Positions 26,416 to 35,722 are shown, counted from the first letter of the stretch. The stretch is DNA of 64,000 bases from Amycolatopsis thermalba (GCF_003385215.1 NZ_PQHW01000002.1:1-64000), one strand, 5' to 3'. Numbers and translations: made by a program. The notes: generated by a model not told the origin, from the letters alone.

Positions 26416-27513
26416 CTAGTAGGAAAACGGCCAGGCCTTGAAATAGGTCTTGATCCGCAGCCAGATGCCCGCGAGCCCGCGTGGTTCGAGCACCAGGAAC
26501 AGCACGATCAGCAACCCGAAGATGGCCTGGTTGAGGGCGAACACACTGATGAACCCGGAATCGCCCACGCTCGTCTGGACGCCGGGGATGACGTCGCTGT
26601 AGCGGTCGATCAGCGCGGGCAGCGCGCCGACGAACAGCGCCCCGAGCACCGATCCGAAGACCGTGCCCAGGCCACCGACGATGATCACCGCGATGTACTG
26701 GATGGACAGCAGCAGGTTCCACTCGTCCGGGCTGACGAACTGCTGGTAGGACCCGAACAACGCGCCGGCCACCGACGCGATCGCGCTGGAGATCATGAAC
26801 GCGCCGATCTTGTACCGGCCCGCCCGCACGCCGATCACCTCGGCGGCCTGGTCGCGGTCGCGCACCGCCTGCAGCGCGCGGCCGGGACGGGTGCGAACCA
26901 GGTTCTTCACCAGCAGCGCGACCAGCCCGACCAGCGCCCAGACCAGCCAGAACCAGCCCTGGTTGCGCGAGTAGCTCTCGCCGAAGATCGACAGGTCGGA
27001 GAAGTTCACCGGCCCGATCGCGGCGTCGGCGGTGACCGAGGTGCCGGAGTTGCCGCCGGTGAAATCGTCGAGGTTGCGCCACAGGTGCTCGCCGACGAAC
27101 ACCAGCCCGAGCGTGACGATCGCCAGGTAGTGCCCGCGCAGCCGCAGCGTGAACGGCCCGATCAGCCCGCCCAGCAGGGCCCCGATCCCAGCGGCCGCGA
27201 GCAGCCACAACGGGAACGGCAGGCCGAAGTCGCCGCCCACCTTGGCCGTCACGTAGGCGCCCGCGCCGATGAAGAACGCGTGCCCCAGCGAGATCTGGCC
27301 GCAGTAGCCGGTGAGCAGGTTCAGGCCGATCGCGCCGACCGCGGTGATGCCGGCGTAGATGAGGATGGACAGCCAGAAGTCGTCCTGCACCACCGTGGGC
27401 AGCACCAGGAAGGCCGCGATCATCAGCGCCAGCCCGAACTTCGACATCGGCGAGCCGAACAGGCGCAGGTCCTGGGCGTAGTCGCGGACGAGGTTGCGGT
27501 GCGGTTTGGGCAT
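26416..27513 (-). CDS. livM: LivM-type ABC permease
   Basis: A 365-residue polytopic permease starting with ATG at 27513, overlapping the livH stop by one base. It has about ten hydrophobic helices and the LivM signature region GLNLLTGYCGQISLGHAFFIGAGAYVTAKV. The conserved cytoplasmic contact loop is RTRPGRALQAVRDRDQAAEVIGV (the EAA-like loop that docks the ATPase). With LivH it forms the membrane pore of the importer. Confidence 0.95.
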   Translation of the reverse strand: MPKPHRNLVRDYAQDLRLFGSPMSKFGLALMIAAFLVLPTVVQDDFWLSILIYAGITAVGAIGLNLLTGYCGQISLGHAFFIGAGAYVTAKVGGDFGLPFPLWLLAAAGIGALLGGLIGPFTLRLRGHYLAIVTLGLVFVGEHLWRNLDDFTGGNSGTSVTADAAIGPVNFSDLSIFGESYSRNQGWFWLVWALVGLVALLVKNLVRTRPGRALQAVRDRDQAAEVIGVRAGRYKIGAFMISSAIASVAGALFGSYQQFVSPDEWNLLLSIQYIAVIIVGGLGTVFGSVLGALFVGALPALIDRYSDVIPGVQTSVGDSGFISVFALNQAIFGLLIVLFLVLEPRGLAGIWLRIKTYFKAWPFSY

Positions 27514-28409
27514 CAGATCCTCCGGACGTCCTTGGTTCCCAGCAGGCCGTACGGCCGGATCAGCAGGATCACGATCATCAGCAGGTAGGGCACGATGATC
27601 GACACGTTGTCGCCGGCCCAGGAGAACAACTGGTCCTGGTAGCCGCGGGTGAGCGCCTCGGCCAGCCCGATGACGATGCCGCCGAGCACCGCGCCGGCGG
27701 GCGAGTCGAGTCCGCCGAGGATCATCGCCGGGAACGCCGCGAGCGCGATGAACCCGATCGACGGGGACAGCCCGCCCGGCCCGGCCGCCATGGTGATGCC
27801 GGCGAGCGCGGCCAGCGCCGAGGCGATGGCCCAGGACACCGCGTACACCCGGCGGGCGCTGATCCCCTGCGCCAGCGCCGCTTCCGGGTCGAACGCGGTG
27901 GCCCGCATCGCCAGGCCGAGCGAGGTGAAGCGGAAGAACAGGAAGAACCCGACGACCACCGCCGCGGTCAGCCCGATCGTCCACAGGTCCCGCACGCCGA
28001 AGACGATCCCGCCGGCTTCGAGGGTTTGGATGTTCCACGGGTTTTCGACCTGGAGGTTGTCGAAGCCCCAGATCGCGGTGATCAGCGGTTCGAGCACGAA
28101 CAGCAGGCCGATGGTGATCATGATGACCGCGAACGGCGGCTGCCCCACCATGCGCCGCAGCACGATCCGCGAGAACCCGGCGCCGACCAGCGCGGCCGAG
28201 GCGCACGCCAGCAGGATCGCCGCGCCGAACGCGATCGCGAGGTTGTTGGCGAAGGTGAAGCCGAGGTAGGCGCCGAGCGCGAGCAGCCCGCCCTGCGCGA
28301 AGTTGATGACGCCGGTCGACTTGTAGATGACCACGAAGCCGAGCGCGACCAGGGCGTAGGTGGATCCGAGTGCGAGCCCGGCGAAGCAGTTCTGCAGGAA
28401 TGTCGTCAC
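27513..28409 (-). CDS. livH: LivH-type ABC permease
   Basis: A 298-residue polytopic permease starting with GTG at 28409; the start overlaps the ligase stop by four bases (GTGA). Typical LivH features are GLALGSTYALVALGFVVIYKSTGVINFAQG at the N-terminus, the ATPase-contact loop with MRATAFDPEAALAQGI, and GLDSPAGAVLGGIVIGLAEAL near the end. It has about eight membrane helices. It pairs with LivM. Confidence 0.95.
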   Translation of the reverse strand: MTTFLQNCFAGLALGSTYALVALGFVVIYKSTGVINFAQGGLLALGAYLGFTFANNLAIAFGAAILLACASAALVGAGFSRIVLRRMVGQPPFAVIMITIGLLFVLEPLITAIWGFDNLQVENPWNIQTLEAGGIVFGVRDLWTIGLTAAVVVGFFLFFRFTSLGLAMRATAFDPEAALAQGISARRVYAVSWAIASALAALAGITMAAGPGGLSPSIGFIALAAFPAMILGGLDSPAGAVLGGIVIGLAEALTRGYQDQLFSWAGDNVSIIVPYLLMIVILLIRPYGLLGTKDVRRI

Positions 28410-30217
28410 CGGTACATCGCCTCGATCTCCTCGGCGAAGCGCTGCTCGATCGCGCGCCGCTTGACCTTCTGGGTGGCGGTCAGCTCACCGTCGGTGTGGT
28501 CGAGTTCCTTGCCGATCAACGCGAATCGCTTGATCTGCTCGACCTGCGAGAACTCCCGGTTGGTCTCGTCGACCACCTGCTGGATCAGCGCCCGCACCTC
28601 GGGTTTGGCCGACAGGTCCGCGTACGTGGTGTACGCGAGGTTGCGCCGGGTCGCCCAGTTGCCGACCGTCTCGGCCTCGACGCCGATCAACGCGGTCAGG
28701 TACTTGCGACGGTCGCCGATCACGATCGCCTCGCGCACGAACGGCGAGACCTTGAGCCGGTTCTCGATCTCCGACGGTGAGATGTTCTTGCCGCCCGCGG
28801 TGATGATGATGTCCTTCTTGCGGTCGGTGATCCGCAGGAAGCCGTCGTCGTCGATCTCGCCGACGTCGCCGGTGTGCAGCCAGCCGTCCGCGTCGACCGC
28901 CGCCGCGGTGGCCTCCGGATTGCGGTAATAGCCCTGGAAGACCCCGGCCGAGCGGGTGAGGATCTCGCCGTCCTCGGCGATCCGCACCTCCACGCCGTCC
29001 AGCGGTTTGCCGACCGCGCCGAGCCGCACGTCCCTTTCCGGCGTCAGCGTCGCGAGCGCGGTGTTCTCGGTCTGCCCGTAGCCCTCGCGCACCGGAACCC
29101 CGATCGCCCACAGGTATTCCAGCACTTGCGGCGCGATCGGCGCGGCGCCGGACAGCGCGGTGTGGACCCGGACCAGGCCTAGTTTCTCCCGCAGGGCGCG
29201 GAAAACGAGGATCTCGCCCAGCCACACGCGGATCCGGTCGGCCGCGGACAGCCGCCCGGCCATCCGGCGCGGCGCGATGCGGCGGCCCTGCTTCAGCCAG
29301 AACCGGTAGAGGCCGCGCTTGAGGCGCGAGGCGTCGGCCATCCGGATCTCGGTGCCGGCCAGCATCTTCTCCCACACGCGCGGCACGCCGAGGAACACGG
29401 TCGGCTGCACGTCGCGCAGGTCGTTGAGGAACGACGGCCCGCCCTCGCCGAAGTTGACCACCGACCCGGCCCACACCGAGTCGATCACCGAGGTCAGCCG
29501 TTCCGCGATGTGGCACAGCGGGAGGTAGGACAGCACCTCGTCGTCCGGGCCGCCGCCGAGCGCGGAGAGGAACGTGCGCCCGGCCGCGACCAGGTTGGCG
29601 TGCGAGATCATCGCGCCCTTGGGCGGTCCGGTGGTGCCCGAGGTGTAGACGAGGATCGCGGTCGCCGCCGGATCGAGCCGGGCCACCGCGTCCGCGTAGT
29701 CCCGGAGAGCGTTGTCCCGCGGGCGTTCCAGCTGCTCGAACGTCATCAGGTCGGGCAGCGCCTCGACCCGCACGCCCCGCGGGTCCATCACGACCAGGTG
29801 CCTCAGCTCGGGCAGCCTGCCGCGCACCGCCAGCGCCTTGTCCAGCTGCTCCTCGTCCTCGGCGATCAGCACCTTCGCGCCGGAGTGCGACAGCAGGTAC
29901 TCGACCTCGGCCTCCGGCGAGGTCGGGTAGACGCCCATGCTGATCGCGCCGATGCCCTGCACGGCCAGGTCGGCGACGACCCACTCCGGCCGGTTCTCGG
30001 CGTGGATGGCGACCCGGTCGCCCGGTTCGACGCCCAGCTCCCGCAGGCCGGCAGCCACGTTGGCGACGCGCTCGGCATATTCGGCCCAGGTCCACTCGCG
30101 CCAGCGGCCCCGGTGCTTCTCCCGCATCGCGGTCTTGTCGCCCAGCGTGCGGGCGTGTTCCAGCAGCCGCGCGGGCAGGGTCCGCACGTCCGGGGGAGCG
30201 GTCAGTGTCGTGCTCAT
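28406..30217 (-). CDS. AMP-forming acyl-CoA ligase (long-chain type)
   Basis: A 603-residue ANL-superfamily enzyme starting with ATG at 30217, overlapping the LivG stop (ATGA). Motifs: phosphate-binding YTSGTTGPPKGA near residue 190, GYGQTEN, and the hinge region LHTGDVGEIDDDGFLRITDRKKDIIITAGGKNISP. It activates a carboxylic acid to its CoA thioester through an acyl-AMP intermediate. Its place between the ATPase and permease genes of a Liv-type importer suggests that the imported substrate, or a product of it, is CoA-activated at the membrane. This gene order recurs in actinobacteria, but the substrate is unknown. Confidence 0.93.
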   Translation of the reverse strand: MSTTLTAPPDVRTLPARLLEHARTLGDKTAMREKHRGRWREWTWAEYAERVANVAAGLRELGVEPGDRVAIHAENRPEWVVADLAVQGIGAISMGVYPTSPEAEVEYLLSHSGAKVLIAEDEEQLDKALAVRGRLPELRHLVVMDPRGVRVEALPDLMTFEQLERPRDNALRDYADAVARLDPAATAILVYTSGTTGPPKGAMISHANLVAAGRTFLSALGGGPDDEVLSYLPLCHIAERLTSVIDSVWAGSVVNFGEGGPSFLNDLRDVQPTVFLGVPRVWEKMLAGTEIRMADASRLKRGLYRFWLKQGRRIAPRRMAGRLSAADRIRVWLGEILVFRALREKLGLVRVHTALSGAAPIAPQVLEYLWAIGVPVREGYGQTENTALATLTPERDVRLGAVGKPLDGVEVRIAEDGEILTRSAGVFQGYYRNPEATAAAVDADGWLHTGDVGEIDDDGFLRITDRKKDIIITAGGKNISPSEIENRLKVSPFVREAIVIGDRRKYLTALIGVEAETVGNWATRRNLAYTTYADLSAKPEVRALIQQVVDETNREFSQVEQIKRFALIGKELDHTDGELTATQKVKRRAIEQRFAEEIEAMYR

Positions 30218-31038
30218 CGCGCACCGCCCAGGTAGGCCTCGATGACGGCGGGGTGGTTCTGGATCTCCGACGGTTTGCCGGTGGCGATCGCGACGCCGAA
30301 GTCCAGCGCGAGCACCCGGTCGGCGAGGTCCATGACCAGGCGCATGTCGTGCTCGACGAGGATCATCGCCAGGCCCAGCTCGCGGCGGACCTCGACCAGG
30401 TAGCGCGCGGTGTCCTCGGTCTCCTCCAGGTTCATGCCGGCGACCGGCTCGTCGAGCAGCAGCAGCGACGGCTCCATCGCCAGCGCCCGGCCCAGTTCGG
30501 CGCGTTTCGCCACGCCGTAGGGGAGCAGCCCGGCCGGCATCCGGCGGTACGGCTCGAGTTCGAGCAGCTCCACGATCTCCTCGACGGCCGCGCGGTGCCG
30601 GACCTCCTCGCGCTTGGCCCGGCCCCACCAGAGCATCCCGGTGCCGAAGCCGGTGCGCATGAGGTGGTGGCGGCCGAGCATCAGGTTCTCGATGAGCGTG
30701 AGGTGCTCGAACAGGCCGAGGTTCTGGAAGGTGCGGGCCACGCCCATCGCGGCGATCGCGGCGGGGTGGCGGCCCACCAGCTTCTCGCCGTCGAGCGTGA
30801 TCGAGCCCTCCTGCGGGCGGTAGACCCCGTTGAGGCAGTTGAAGATCGACGTCTTGCCGGCGCCGTTCGGGCCGATCACGGCGAACAACTCGTCGCGGCC
30901 GACCTCGAAGCTGACGCCGTCCAGCGCCGTGACCCCGCCGAACCGCAGCGTCAGGTCGCGGACCTCGAGGATCGGGCGATCGGTATCGGCTTCGTCCTCC
31001 CGGGCGGGTGCGGGGTCGCTGGTGGTCACGCGCTCCAT
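30214..31038 (-). CDS. livG: LivG-type ABC ATPase
   Basis: A 274-residue ATPase starting with ATG at 31038. Walker A is GPNGAGKTS, the LivG-specific Walker B region reads LLLLDEPVAGMN, and the BCA-type C-terminal tail is VIEAYLGG. The signature motif region reads LPYGVAKRAELGRAL; LPYG instead of LSGG is a tolerated LivG variation. The start lies inside the end of livF (13-bp overlap). Confidence 0.95.
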   Translation of the reverse strand: MERVTTSDPAPAREDEADTDRPILEVRDLTLRFGGVTALDGVSFEVGRDELFAVIGPNGAGKTSIFNCLNGVYRPQEGSITLDGEKLVGRHPAAIAAMGVARTFQNLGLFEHLTLIENLMLGRHHLMRTGFGTGMLWWGRAKREEVRHRAAVEEIVELLELEPYRRMPAGLLPYGVAKRAELGRALAMEPSLLLLDEPVAGMNLEETEDTARYLVEVRRELGLAMILVEHDMRLVMDLADRVLALDFGVAIATGKPSEIQNHPAVIEAYLGGAR

Positions 31039-31829
31039 CGCTTCTTCCTCCGGTAGCTCTTGACTTCGGCGAAGCTGCGCCGCTCCTCGTGCTGGGCGGC
31101 GCCGAGGTAGAACTCGCGGATGTCCTCGTCGGCGAGGAGGTCGGCGGCGGGGCCGTCCTTCACGACCTTCCCGGTCTCCATCACGTAGCCGAACCCGGCG
31201 ATCGACAGCGCCATCACGGCGTTCTGCTCGACCAGCAGGACGCTGGTGCCCTGGCCGTTGATCTCGACGATGATGTCCCGCACCTGCTCGACCAGCTTGG
31301 GCGCGAGACCGAGCGACGGCTCATCGAGCAGCAGGAGCTTCGGCGAGGCCATCAACGCGCGGCCGATCGCGAGCATCTGCTGCTCGCCGCCGGAGAGGTA
31401 ACCGGCGATCGAGCGGCGGCGGTCGGCGAGCACGGGGAACAGGTCCATCACCCGGGCGTAGGACTCGCGGACCTCGGTGCGGGAGCGGCGGGTGTAGGCG
31501 CCGGTGCGCAGGTTCTCGTCGACGGTGATCTCGGCGAAGATCCGCCTGCCCTCCATCACCTGCGCGATGCCCTTGCGCACCACGTCGGCCGGGTCGGCGC
31601 CGGTGATGTCCTCGTCGCGGAAGCGGACCGTGCCCTTGGTGATCTTGCCGCGGTGCGGCACGAGCAGGCCGGTGATCGCCCGCAGCAGGGTCGTCTTGCC
31701 CGCGCCGTTCGCGCCCAGCAACGTGACGATCGCGCCGTCGGGGACCTCCAGGCTGAGCCCCCGCAGGACGAGCACCACGTCGTCGTACACCACTTCGAGG
31801 TTGTTCACCGACAACACGGGTGGTGACAA
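31026..31829 (-). CDS. livF: LivF-type ABC ATPase
   Basis: A ~267-residue ATPase, first gene of the operon. TTG at 31829 has a GGAGGG site six bases before it and is the best start; the frame remains open far upstream without coding character. Walker A GANGAGKTT, signature LSGGEQQM, Walker B LLLLDEPSLGLAP and the terminal EDIREFYLG are typical LivF. Downstream genes are coupled in the order livG, ligase, livH, livM, binding protein. Confidence 0.93.
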   Translation of the reverse strand: MSPPVLSVNNLEVVYDDVVLVLRGLSLEVPDGAIVTLLGANGAGKTTLLRAITGLLVPHRGKITKGTVRFRDEDITGADPADVVRKGIAQVMEGRRIFAEITVDENLRTGAYTRRSRTEVRESYARVMDLFPVLADRRRSIAGYLSGGEQQMLAIGRALMASPKLLLLDEPSLGLAPKLVEQVRDIIVEINGQGTSVLLVEQNAVMALSIAGFGYVMETGKVVKDGPAADLLADEDIREFYLGAAQHEERRSFAEVKSYRRKKRWSA

Positions 31830-31870
31830 GGCGTGCCCTCCGTTCCTCGTCGAACCGGGCAAAACGTACG

Positions 31871-31896
31871 CAATGTGGGTGATTGAGATCACATTG
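31871..31896. promoter_or_regulatory. Inverted repeat between livF and M20 peptidase, candidate operator
   Basis: CAATGTG and CACATTG form 7-bp arms separated by 12 bp, in the 142-bp divergent region between the livF start and the M20 gene. The base composition here is AT-richer than surroundings. It may bind a dimeric regulator of the liv operon, the peptidase gene, or both. No regulator family can be named. Confidence 0.5.
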
Positions 31897-31971
31897 AATA
31901 CGGAAGGTGGCTGGCGGTCACCAGTGGCGGCCAATGCGGAGCCGAACTGTGACCTGAAGGCGGCTGGCAGA

Positions 31972-33399
31972 ATGGCCCGGGTGGAGCAAACGACCGTGCG
32001 TGAAACCGTCCGGCGCCTCTGGTCCGACGAGGTGCTGCCGAGCCTGAGCGGCCTGGTGGAGATCCCCGCCCTGTCGCAGGCGTTCGACCCCGACTGGGCC
32101 GCCAACGGGCACCTCGCCGCCGCGGTGCGGCACGTGCAGAACTGGATCACCGGGCGCGGGCTGCCCGGCGCGACGATCGACGTGGTGCAGGTGGACGGCC
32201 GCAGCCCGGTGCTGCTGGTCGACGTCCCGGCGACGCCCGGCGCGGAGGACCGCGGCACGGTTCTGCTCTACGGCCACCTCGACAAGCAGCCACCGGTCGG
32301 CGGCTGGGCCGGGGGGCTGGGCCCGTGGACTCCGGTGGTGCGCGACGGCAGGCTGTACGGCCGCGGCTCGGCGGACGACGGGTACGCCGGCTACGCGGCG
32401 ACGGCCGCGCTGGAGGCCGTACACGCGGCCGGCGGCGCGCACGCGCGTTCGGTGATCCTGCTGGAGACCGGCGAGGAGTCGGGCAGCCCCGACCTGCCGG
32501 TGTACCTGGAGCACCTGTCGGAGCGGCTGGGGCGCGTGACGTTCGTGGTGTGCCTGGACTCCGGCGGCAACGACTACGAGCGGCTGTGGCTGACCACGAG
32601 CCTGCGCGGGCTGGCGCAGGTGCACGTGACGGTGCGGGTGCTGGAGGCGGCGGCGCACTCCGGGCTGGCGAGCGGGGTGGTGCCCAGCTCGTTCCGGGTG
32701 CTGCGGCAGCTGCTGGACCGCATCGAGGACTCGGCGACGGGCGAGATCAAGCTGGCCGAGCTGAACGTGGCGATTCCGGAGAACCGCCGCGCGGAGGCGG
32801 CCGAGACGGTCGGCGTGGCGCCGGGCGCGATCAGCGGTTCGTTCCCGCTGCTGCCCGGGATGCGCCCGGTGTCCGACGACGAGCTGGAGCTGCTGCTGAA
32901 CCAGTCGTGGCGGCCCACGCTGTCGGTGATCGGCGCCGCGGGCCTGCCCGAACCGGCGAACGCGGGCAACGTCCTGCGCGACCACACGACGCTGGCGCTG
33001 AGCTTCCGCCTCCCGCCGACGGCCGATTCCGCGGCGGCGCTGAACGCGATCGAGAAGGCGCTGACCACGGACGTGCCCTACGGCGCGGTGGTGGAGCTGT
33101 CCGGAGTGGAGGCCGCGGACGGCTGGAACGCGCCGGACGCGTCGCCGTGGCTCGCTTCCGCTCTGGAGCAGGTGAGCGACGAGGTCTTCGGCGCCCCGTG
33201 GCGCAGCGTCGGGCTCGGCGGGTCGATCCCGTTCATGGGCCTGCTGGGCGAGAAGTACCCGGAGGCGCAGTTCCTGGTCACCGGAGCGCTGGGCCCCGAC
33301 TCGAACGCCCACGTCCCGAACGAGTGGCTGCACCTGGCCCAGGCGCAGCGGCTCACGGAGGCGGTGGCGCACATGCTGGACGCCCACGCCCGCGGCTGA
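31972..33399 (+). CDS. M20-family metallopeptidase (dipeptidase-like)
   Basis: A 475-residue cytosolic metallopeptidase. ATG 31972 is taken as start; GTG 31981 is a near alternative. Metal-binding and catalytic motifs are visible: LLYGHLDKQPP, GRGSADDGYAGYAA, ETGEESGSPD, then the dimerisation (lid) domain, and a late SIPF stretch. It belongs to the M20 dipeptidase/acetylornithine-deacetylase-like clan, which removes an N-terminal or N-acyl group using two zinc ions. It is transcribed divergently from the liv operon, perhaps linked to amino-acid supply. Confidence 0.9.
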   Translation: MARVEQTTVRETVRRLWSDEVLPSLSGLVEIPALSQAFDPDWAANGHLAAAVRHVQNWITGRGLPGATIDVVQVDGRSPVLLVDVPATPGAEDRGTVLLYGHLDKQPPVGGWAGGLGPWTPVVRDGRLYGRGSADDGYAGYAATAALEAVHAAGGAHARSVILLETGEESGSPDLPVYLEHLSERLGRVTFVVCLDSGGNDYERLWLTTSLRGLAQVHVTVRVLEAAAHSGLASGVVPSSFRVLRQLLDRIEDSATGEIKLAELNVAIPENRRAEAAETVGVAPGAISGSFPLLPGMRPVSDDELELLLNQSWRPTLSVIGAAGLPEPANAGNVLRDHTTLALSFRLPPTADSAAALNAIEKALTTDVPYGAVVELSGVEAADGWNAPDASPWLASALEQVSDEVFGAPWRSVGLGGSIPFMGLLGEKYPEAQFLVTGALGPDSNAHVPNEWLHLAQAQRLTEAVAHMLDAHARG

Positions 33400-33900
33400 C
33401 CACGACCACCAGCCACACCAGCCCGCCGAGGAACACCGTGACCCCGGCGCCGATCACCAGCAGCGACGCCCGCTGGTCCGGCGCCGGGAGCCGCCCACCC
33501 GACAGCCCCGCGTCGACGAAGGCGCTGGTGGGCACGAGGGTCTCCCCGTTGACGGCCACCACCCTGGCCCGGACGTCGGACACCGGGATCGCGCCGCCGT
33601 TCGGTCCGGAGAGGTGCATGCGCGAGTCGGCGGAGTTGTTCCGCCAGTCCCCGAGGACGAACACGCTGCCGGCCGGCACCTGCGCGATGAAGCTGTGGGT
33701 GGGTCCGTCGCGCAGCCCGGCCACCGTCGTGACCGTCATCGCGGCCGCGATCGGCCTGTGCCGGTGCTCCGCTACCGCAACACCGCCCGCTGCTGTTCGT
33801 GAAGCGGGTCGTCGGCCTCGGCGGGACACCGTGGCCCGGTCGGCTCCTGGTGAACGGGGTGCCCGTCGAGGAGGAAGCGCAAGCCACCATCGGTTCTTCC
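33353..33900. pseudogene. Scrambled remnant of an S26 signal peptidase
   Basis: The two halves of a signal peptidase I lie on opposite strands. On the minus strand, 33755 down to 33353 encodes the C-terminal half: HSFIAQVPAGSVFVLGDWRNNSADSR (the conserved GDxxxxSxDSR box), followed by a terminal membrane helix. On the plus strand, from ~33760 to 33900, the middle part appears: RYRNTA, then after a frameshift LLFVKRVVGLGG (with the catalytic-type Lys) and LLVNGVPVEEE. Flipping ~150 bp would put the two halves in order on the minus strand. The N-terminal Ser region is not found (only VTLRG near 33934). The gene is broken and probably inactive. Confidence 0.7.
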
Positions 33901-33929
33901 CCACCCGCACGTCGATCAGGCCACGCAGG

Positions 33930-33962
33930 GTCACCCGTGTGTTACCAATTGGTTACCGGGTA
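33930..33962 (+). promoter_or_regulatory. GlnR-like box: three 11-bp direct repeats
   Basis: GTCAC-n6-GTTAC-n6-GTTAC-n6, units beginning at 33930, 33941 and 33952 with exact 11-bp spacing. The known GlnR box in actinomycetes is GTnAC-n6-GaAAC-n6. The site lies ~100 bp before the start of a polar amino-acid importer, a class of gene that GlnR controls in response to nitrogen supply. Confidence 0.6.
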
Positions 33963-34060
33963 GACCCGAAATGCGGCCGTAACCACTCGATGCTGTGCGT
34001 GACGAGCTCCAAGTGGCAGGATGCGTGCACTCGATAAGTATGACCTACTAGGAGTAAACC

Positions 34061-34882
34061 GTGTCGCGTCGATCGTTACGCAATGCGCTTGTTCTGTCGG
34101 CCACGCTCGCCATCGCGGCGACCGCCACGGCCTGCGCGCAGGAGGTCAACACCGGCGGCGACACCCAGGCCGGCGGGGAGATCAGCCTCAAGGAGACCGG
34201 CTTCCTGACCACCTGCACGCACCTGCCCTACGCCCCGTTCCAGTTCACCGAGGGTGACAAGACCGTCGGGTTCGACGTCGACCTCGTGAATCTGGTCGCG
34301 GAGAACCTCGGCGTGCAGCAGAAGATCTTCGACACCCCGTTCGAGGGCATCGAGTCGGGCGAGTCGCTCAACACCGGCCAGTGTGACGTGGCCGCCGCCG
34401 CGATGACGATCACCCCGGAGCGGCAGGCCGTGATGGACTTCTCGGTCGGCTACTTCGACGCCAACCAGGCGCTGCTGGTCAAGAAGGGCTCCGGCATCGA
34501 CAGCCTGGAGAAGCTGCGCGGCAAGAAGCTCGGCGTCCAGCTGGGCACCACCGGTGAGGACTACGCCGAGGCGAACAAGGCCCAGTACGGCTACGAGATC
34601 GTCCAGTTCGAGGACCTCGCCCTGGAGCAGACCGCCGTCAAGACCGGCCAGATCGACGCGGGCATCAACGACAACTCGGTGCACTACGAGTTCCTCAAGA
34701 CCAACCCGGACGTCGAGGTGACCGCCGAGTTCAAGACCGGCGACCAGTACGGCGTCGCGGTGCGCAAGGGCAACGGCGCGCTGCTGGCGAAGGTCAACGA
34801 GGTCATCACCGCCGCCAAGGCGGACGGTCGCTACGACGCCATCTACCAGAAGTGGTTCAACAGGCTGCCGGAAAGCAAGTAA
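34061..34882 (+). CDS. Polar amino-acid ABC transporter substrate-binding lipoprotein
   Basis: A 273-residue lipoprotein starting with GTG at 34061, seven bases after AGGAG. The signal peptide ends ATATAC with acylated Cys25. The mature part is an SBP_bac_3 family domain: an early aromatic pair PYAPFQFTE, then GFDVDLVNLVAENLGV, and DVAAAAMTITPERQAVMDFSVGYFDANQALLVKKGSG. The family captures glutamate, glutamine and other polar amino acids. It heads a three-gene operon with permease and ATPase, and a GlnR-like box lies upstream. Confidence 0.94.
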   Translation: MSRRSLRNALVLSATLAIAATATACAQEVNTGGDTQAGGEISLKETGFLTTCTHLPYAPFQFTEGDKTVGFDVDLVNLVAENLGVQQKIFDTPFEGIESGESLNTGQCDVAAAAMTITPERQAVMDFSVGYFDANQALLVKKGSGIDSLEKLRGKKLGVQLGTTGEDYAEANKAQYGYEIVQFEDLALEQTAVKTGQIDAGINDNSVHYEFLKTNPDVEVTAEFKTGDQYGVAVRKGNGALLAKVNEVITAAKADGRYDAIYQKWFNRLPESK

Positions 34883-34912
34883 CCGGACGCCACTTCTGCG
34901 AGGAGTTCCACC

Positions 34913-35722
34913 GTGGCGATGTCTCGCCGTAAACGCGCCCAGCTCTTCCGGGGCGCGCAGTACGCGCTGCTGGTGATCGTCATCCTCATCGCGGCCTTCG
35001 TGGCCGACTGGGGCGAGATCCAGCGCGCGTTCTTCAACGTCGACGCGGCCCGCGCGCAGTTCCCCGGCGTCATCACGACGGCGCTGGTCAACACCATCGT
35101 CTACACGGCGCTGGGGTTCGCGTTCGGGCTGGCCGTCGGTCTCGTGCTGGCGCTGATGAAGCTGTCGTCGGTCGGGCCGTACCGCTGGATCGCGACCGTC
35201 TACATCGAGTTCTTCCGCGGTGTGCCGGCGCTGCTGGTGTTCATCACGCTCGGCTTCGGCGCACCGCTCGCGTTCGGGCTGAAGTTCGACATCTACTCCA
35301 CCGTCATGCTGTCGCTGGGCCTGGTCGGCTCCGCCTACATCGCGGAGACGATCCGGGCGGGCATCCAGGCGGTGCCCGCCGGTCAGCGGGAGGCGGCGCG
35401 GTCGCTGGGCATGTCCCAGGCGCGGGCGATGATCTCGATCGTCATCCCGCAGGCGTTCCGCATCATCCTGCCGCCGCTGACCAACGAGCTGATCCTGCTC
35501 ACCAAGGACTCGTCGCTGATCTACTTGCTGGGCCTGGCCCGCGACGAGTACGAGCTGACGAAGTTCGGCCGCGAGGGCCTGAACGCGACCGGGTCGCTGA
35601 CGCCGATCCTGCTCGCCGGGCTGTGCTACCTGATCATCACGATCCCGCTGGGCTACCTGTCCCGGTACCTGGAGCGGCGCACCGGGCGCAAGAGCGAACG
35701 CGGACTGGAGGTCGAGGCGTGA
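34913..35722 (+). CDS. Polar amino-acid ABC transporter permease (HisM/GlnP type)
   Basis: A 269-residue permease starting with GTG at 34913 behind GAGGAG. Five to six membrane helices; the HEQRO/EAA loop reads [25 protein letters not shown], diagnostic of the His/Glu/Gln/Arg/opine family. It is the only permease in the operon, so it probably forms a homodimer. Its stop overlaps the ATPase start (GTGA). Confidence 0.95.
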   Translation: MAMSRRKRAQLFRGAQYALLVIVILIAAFVADWGEIQRAFFNVDAARAQFPGVITTALVNTIVYTALGFAFGLAVGLVLALMKLSSVGPYRWIATVYIEFFRGVPALLVFITLGFGAPLAFGLKFDIYSTVMLSLGLVGSAYIAETIRAGIQAVPAGQREAARSLGMSQARAMISIVIPQAFRIILPPLTNELILLTKDSSLIYLLGLARDEYELTKFGREGLNATGSLTPILLAGLCYLIITIPLGYLSRYLERRTGRKSERGLEVEA

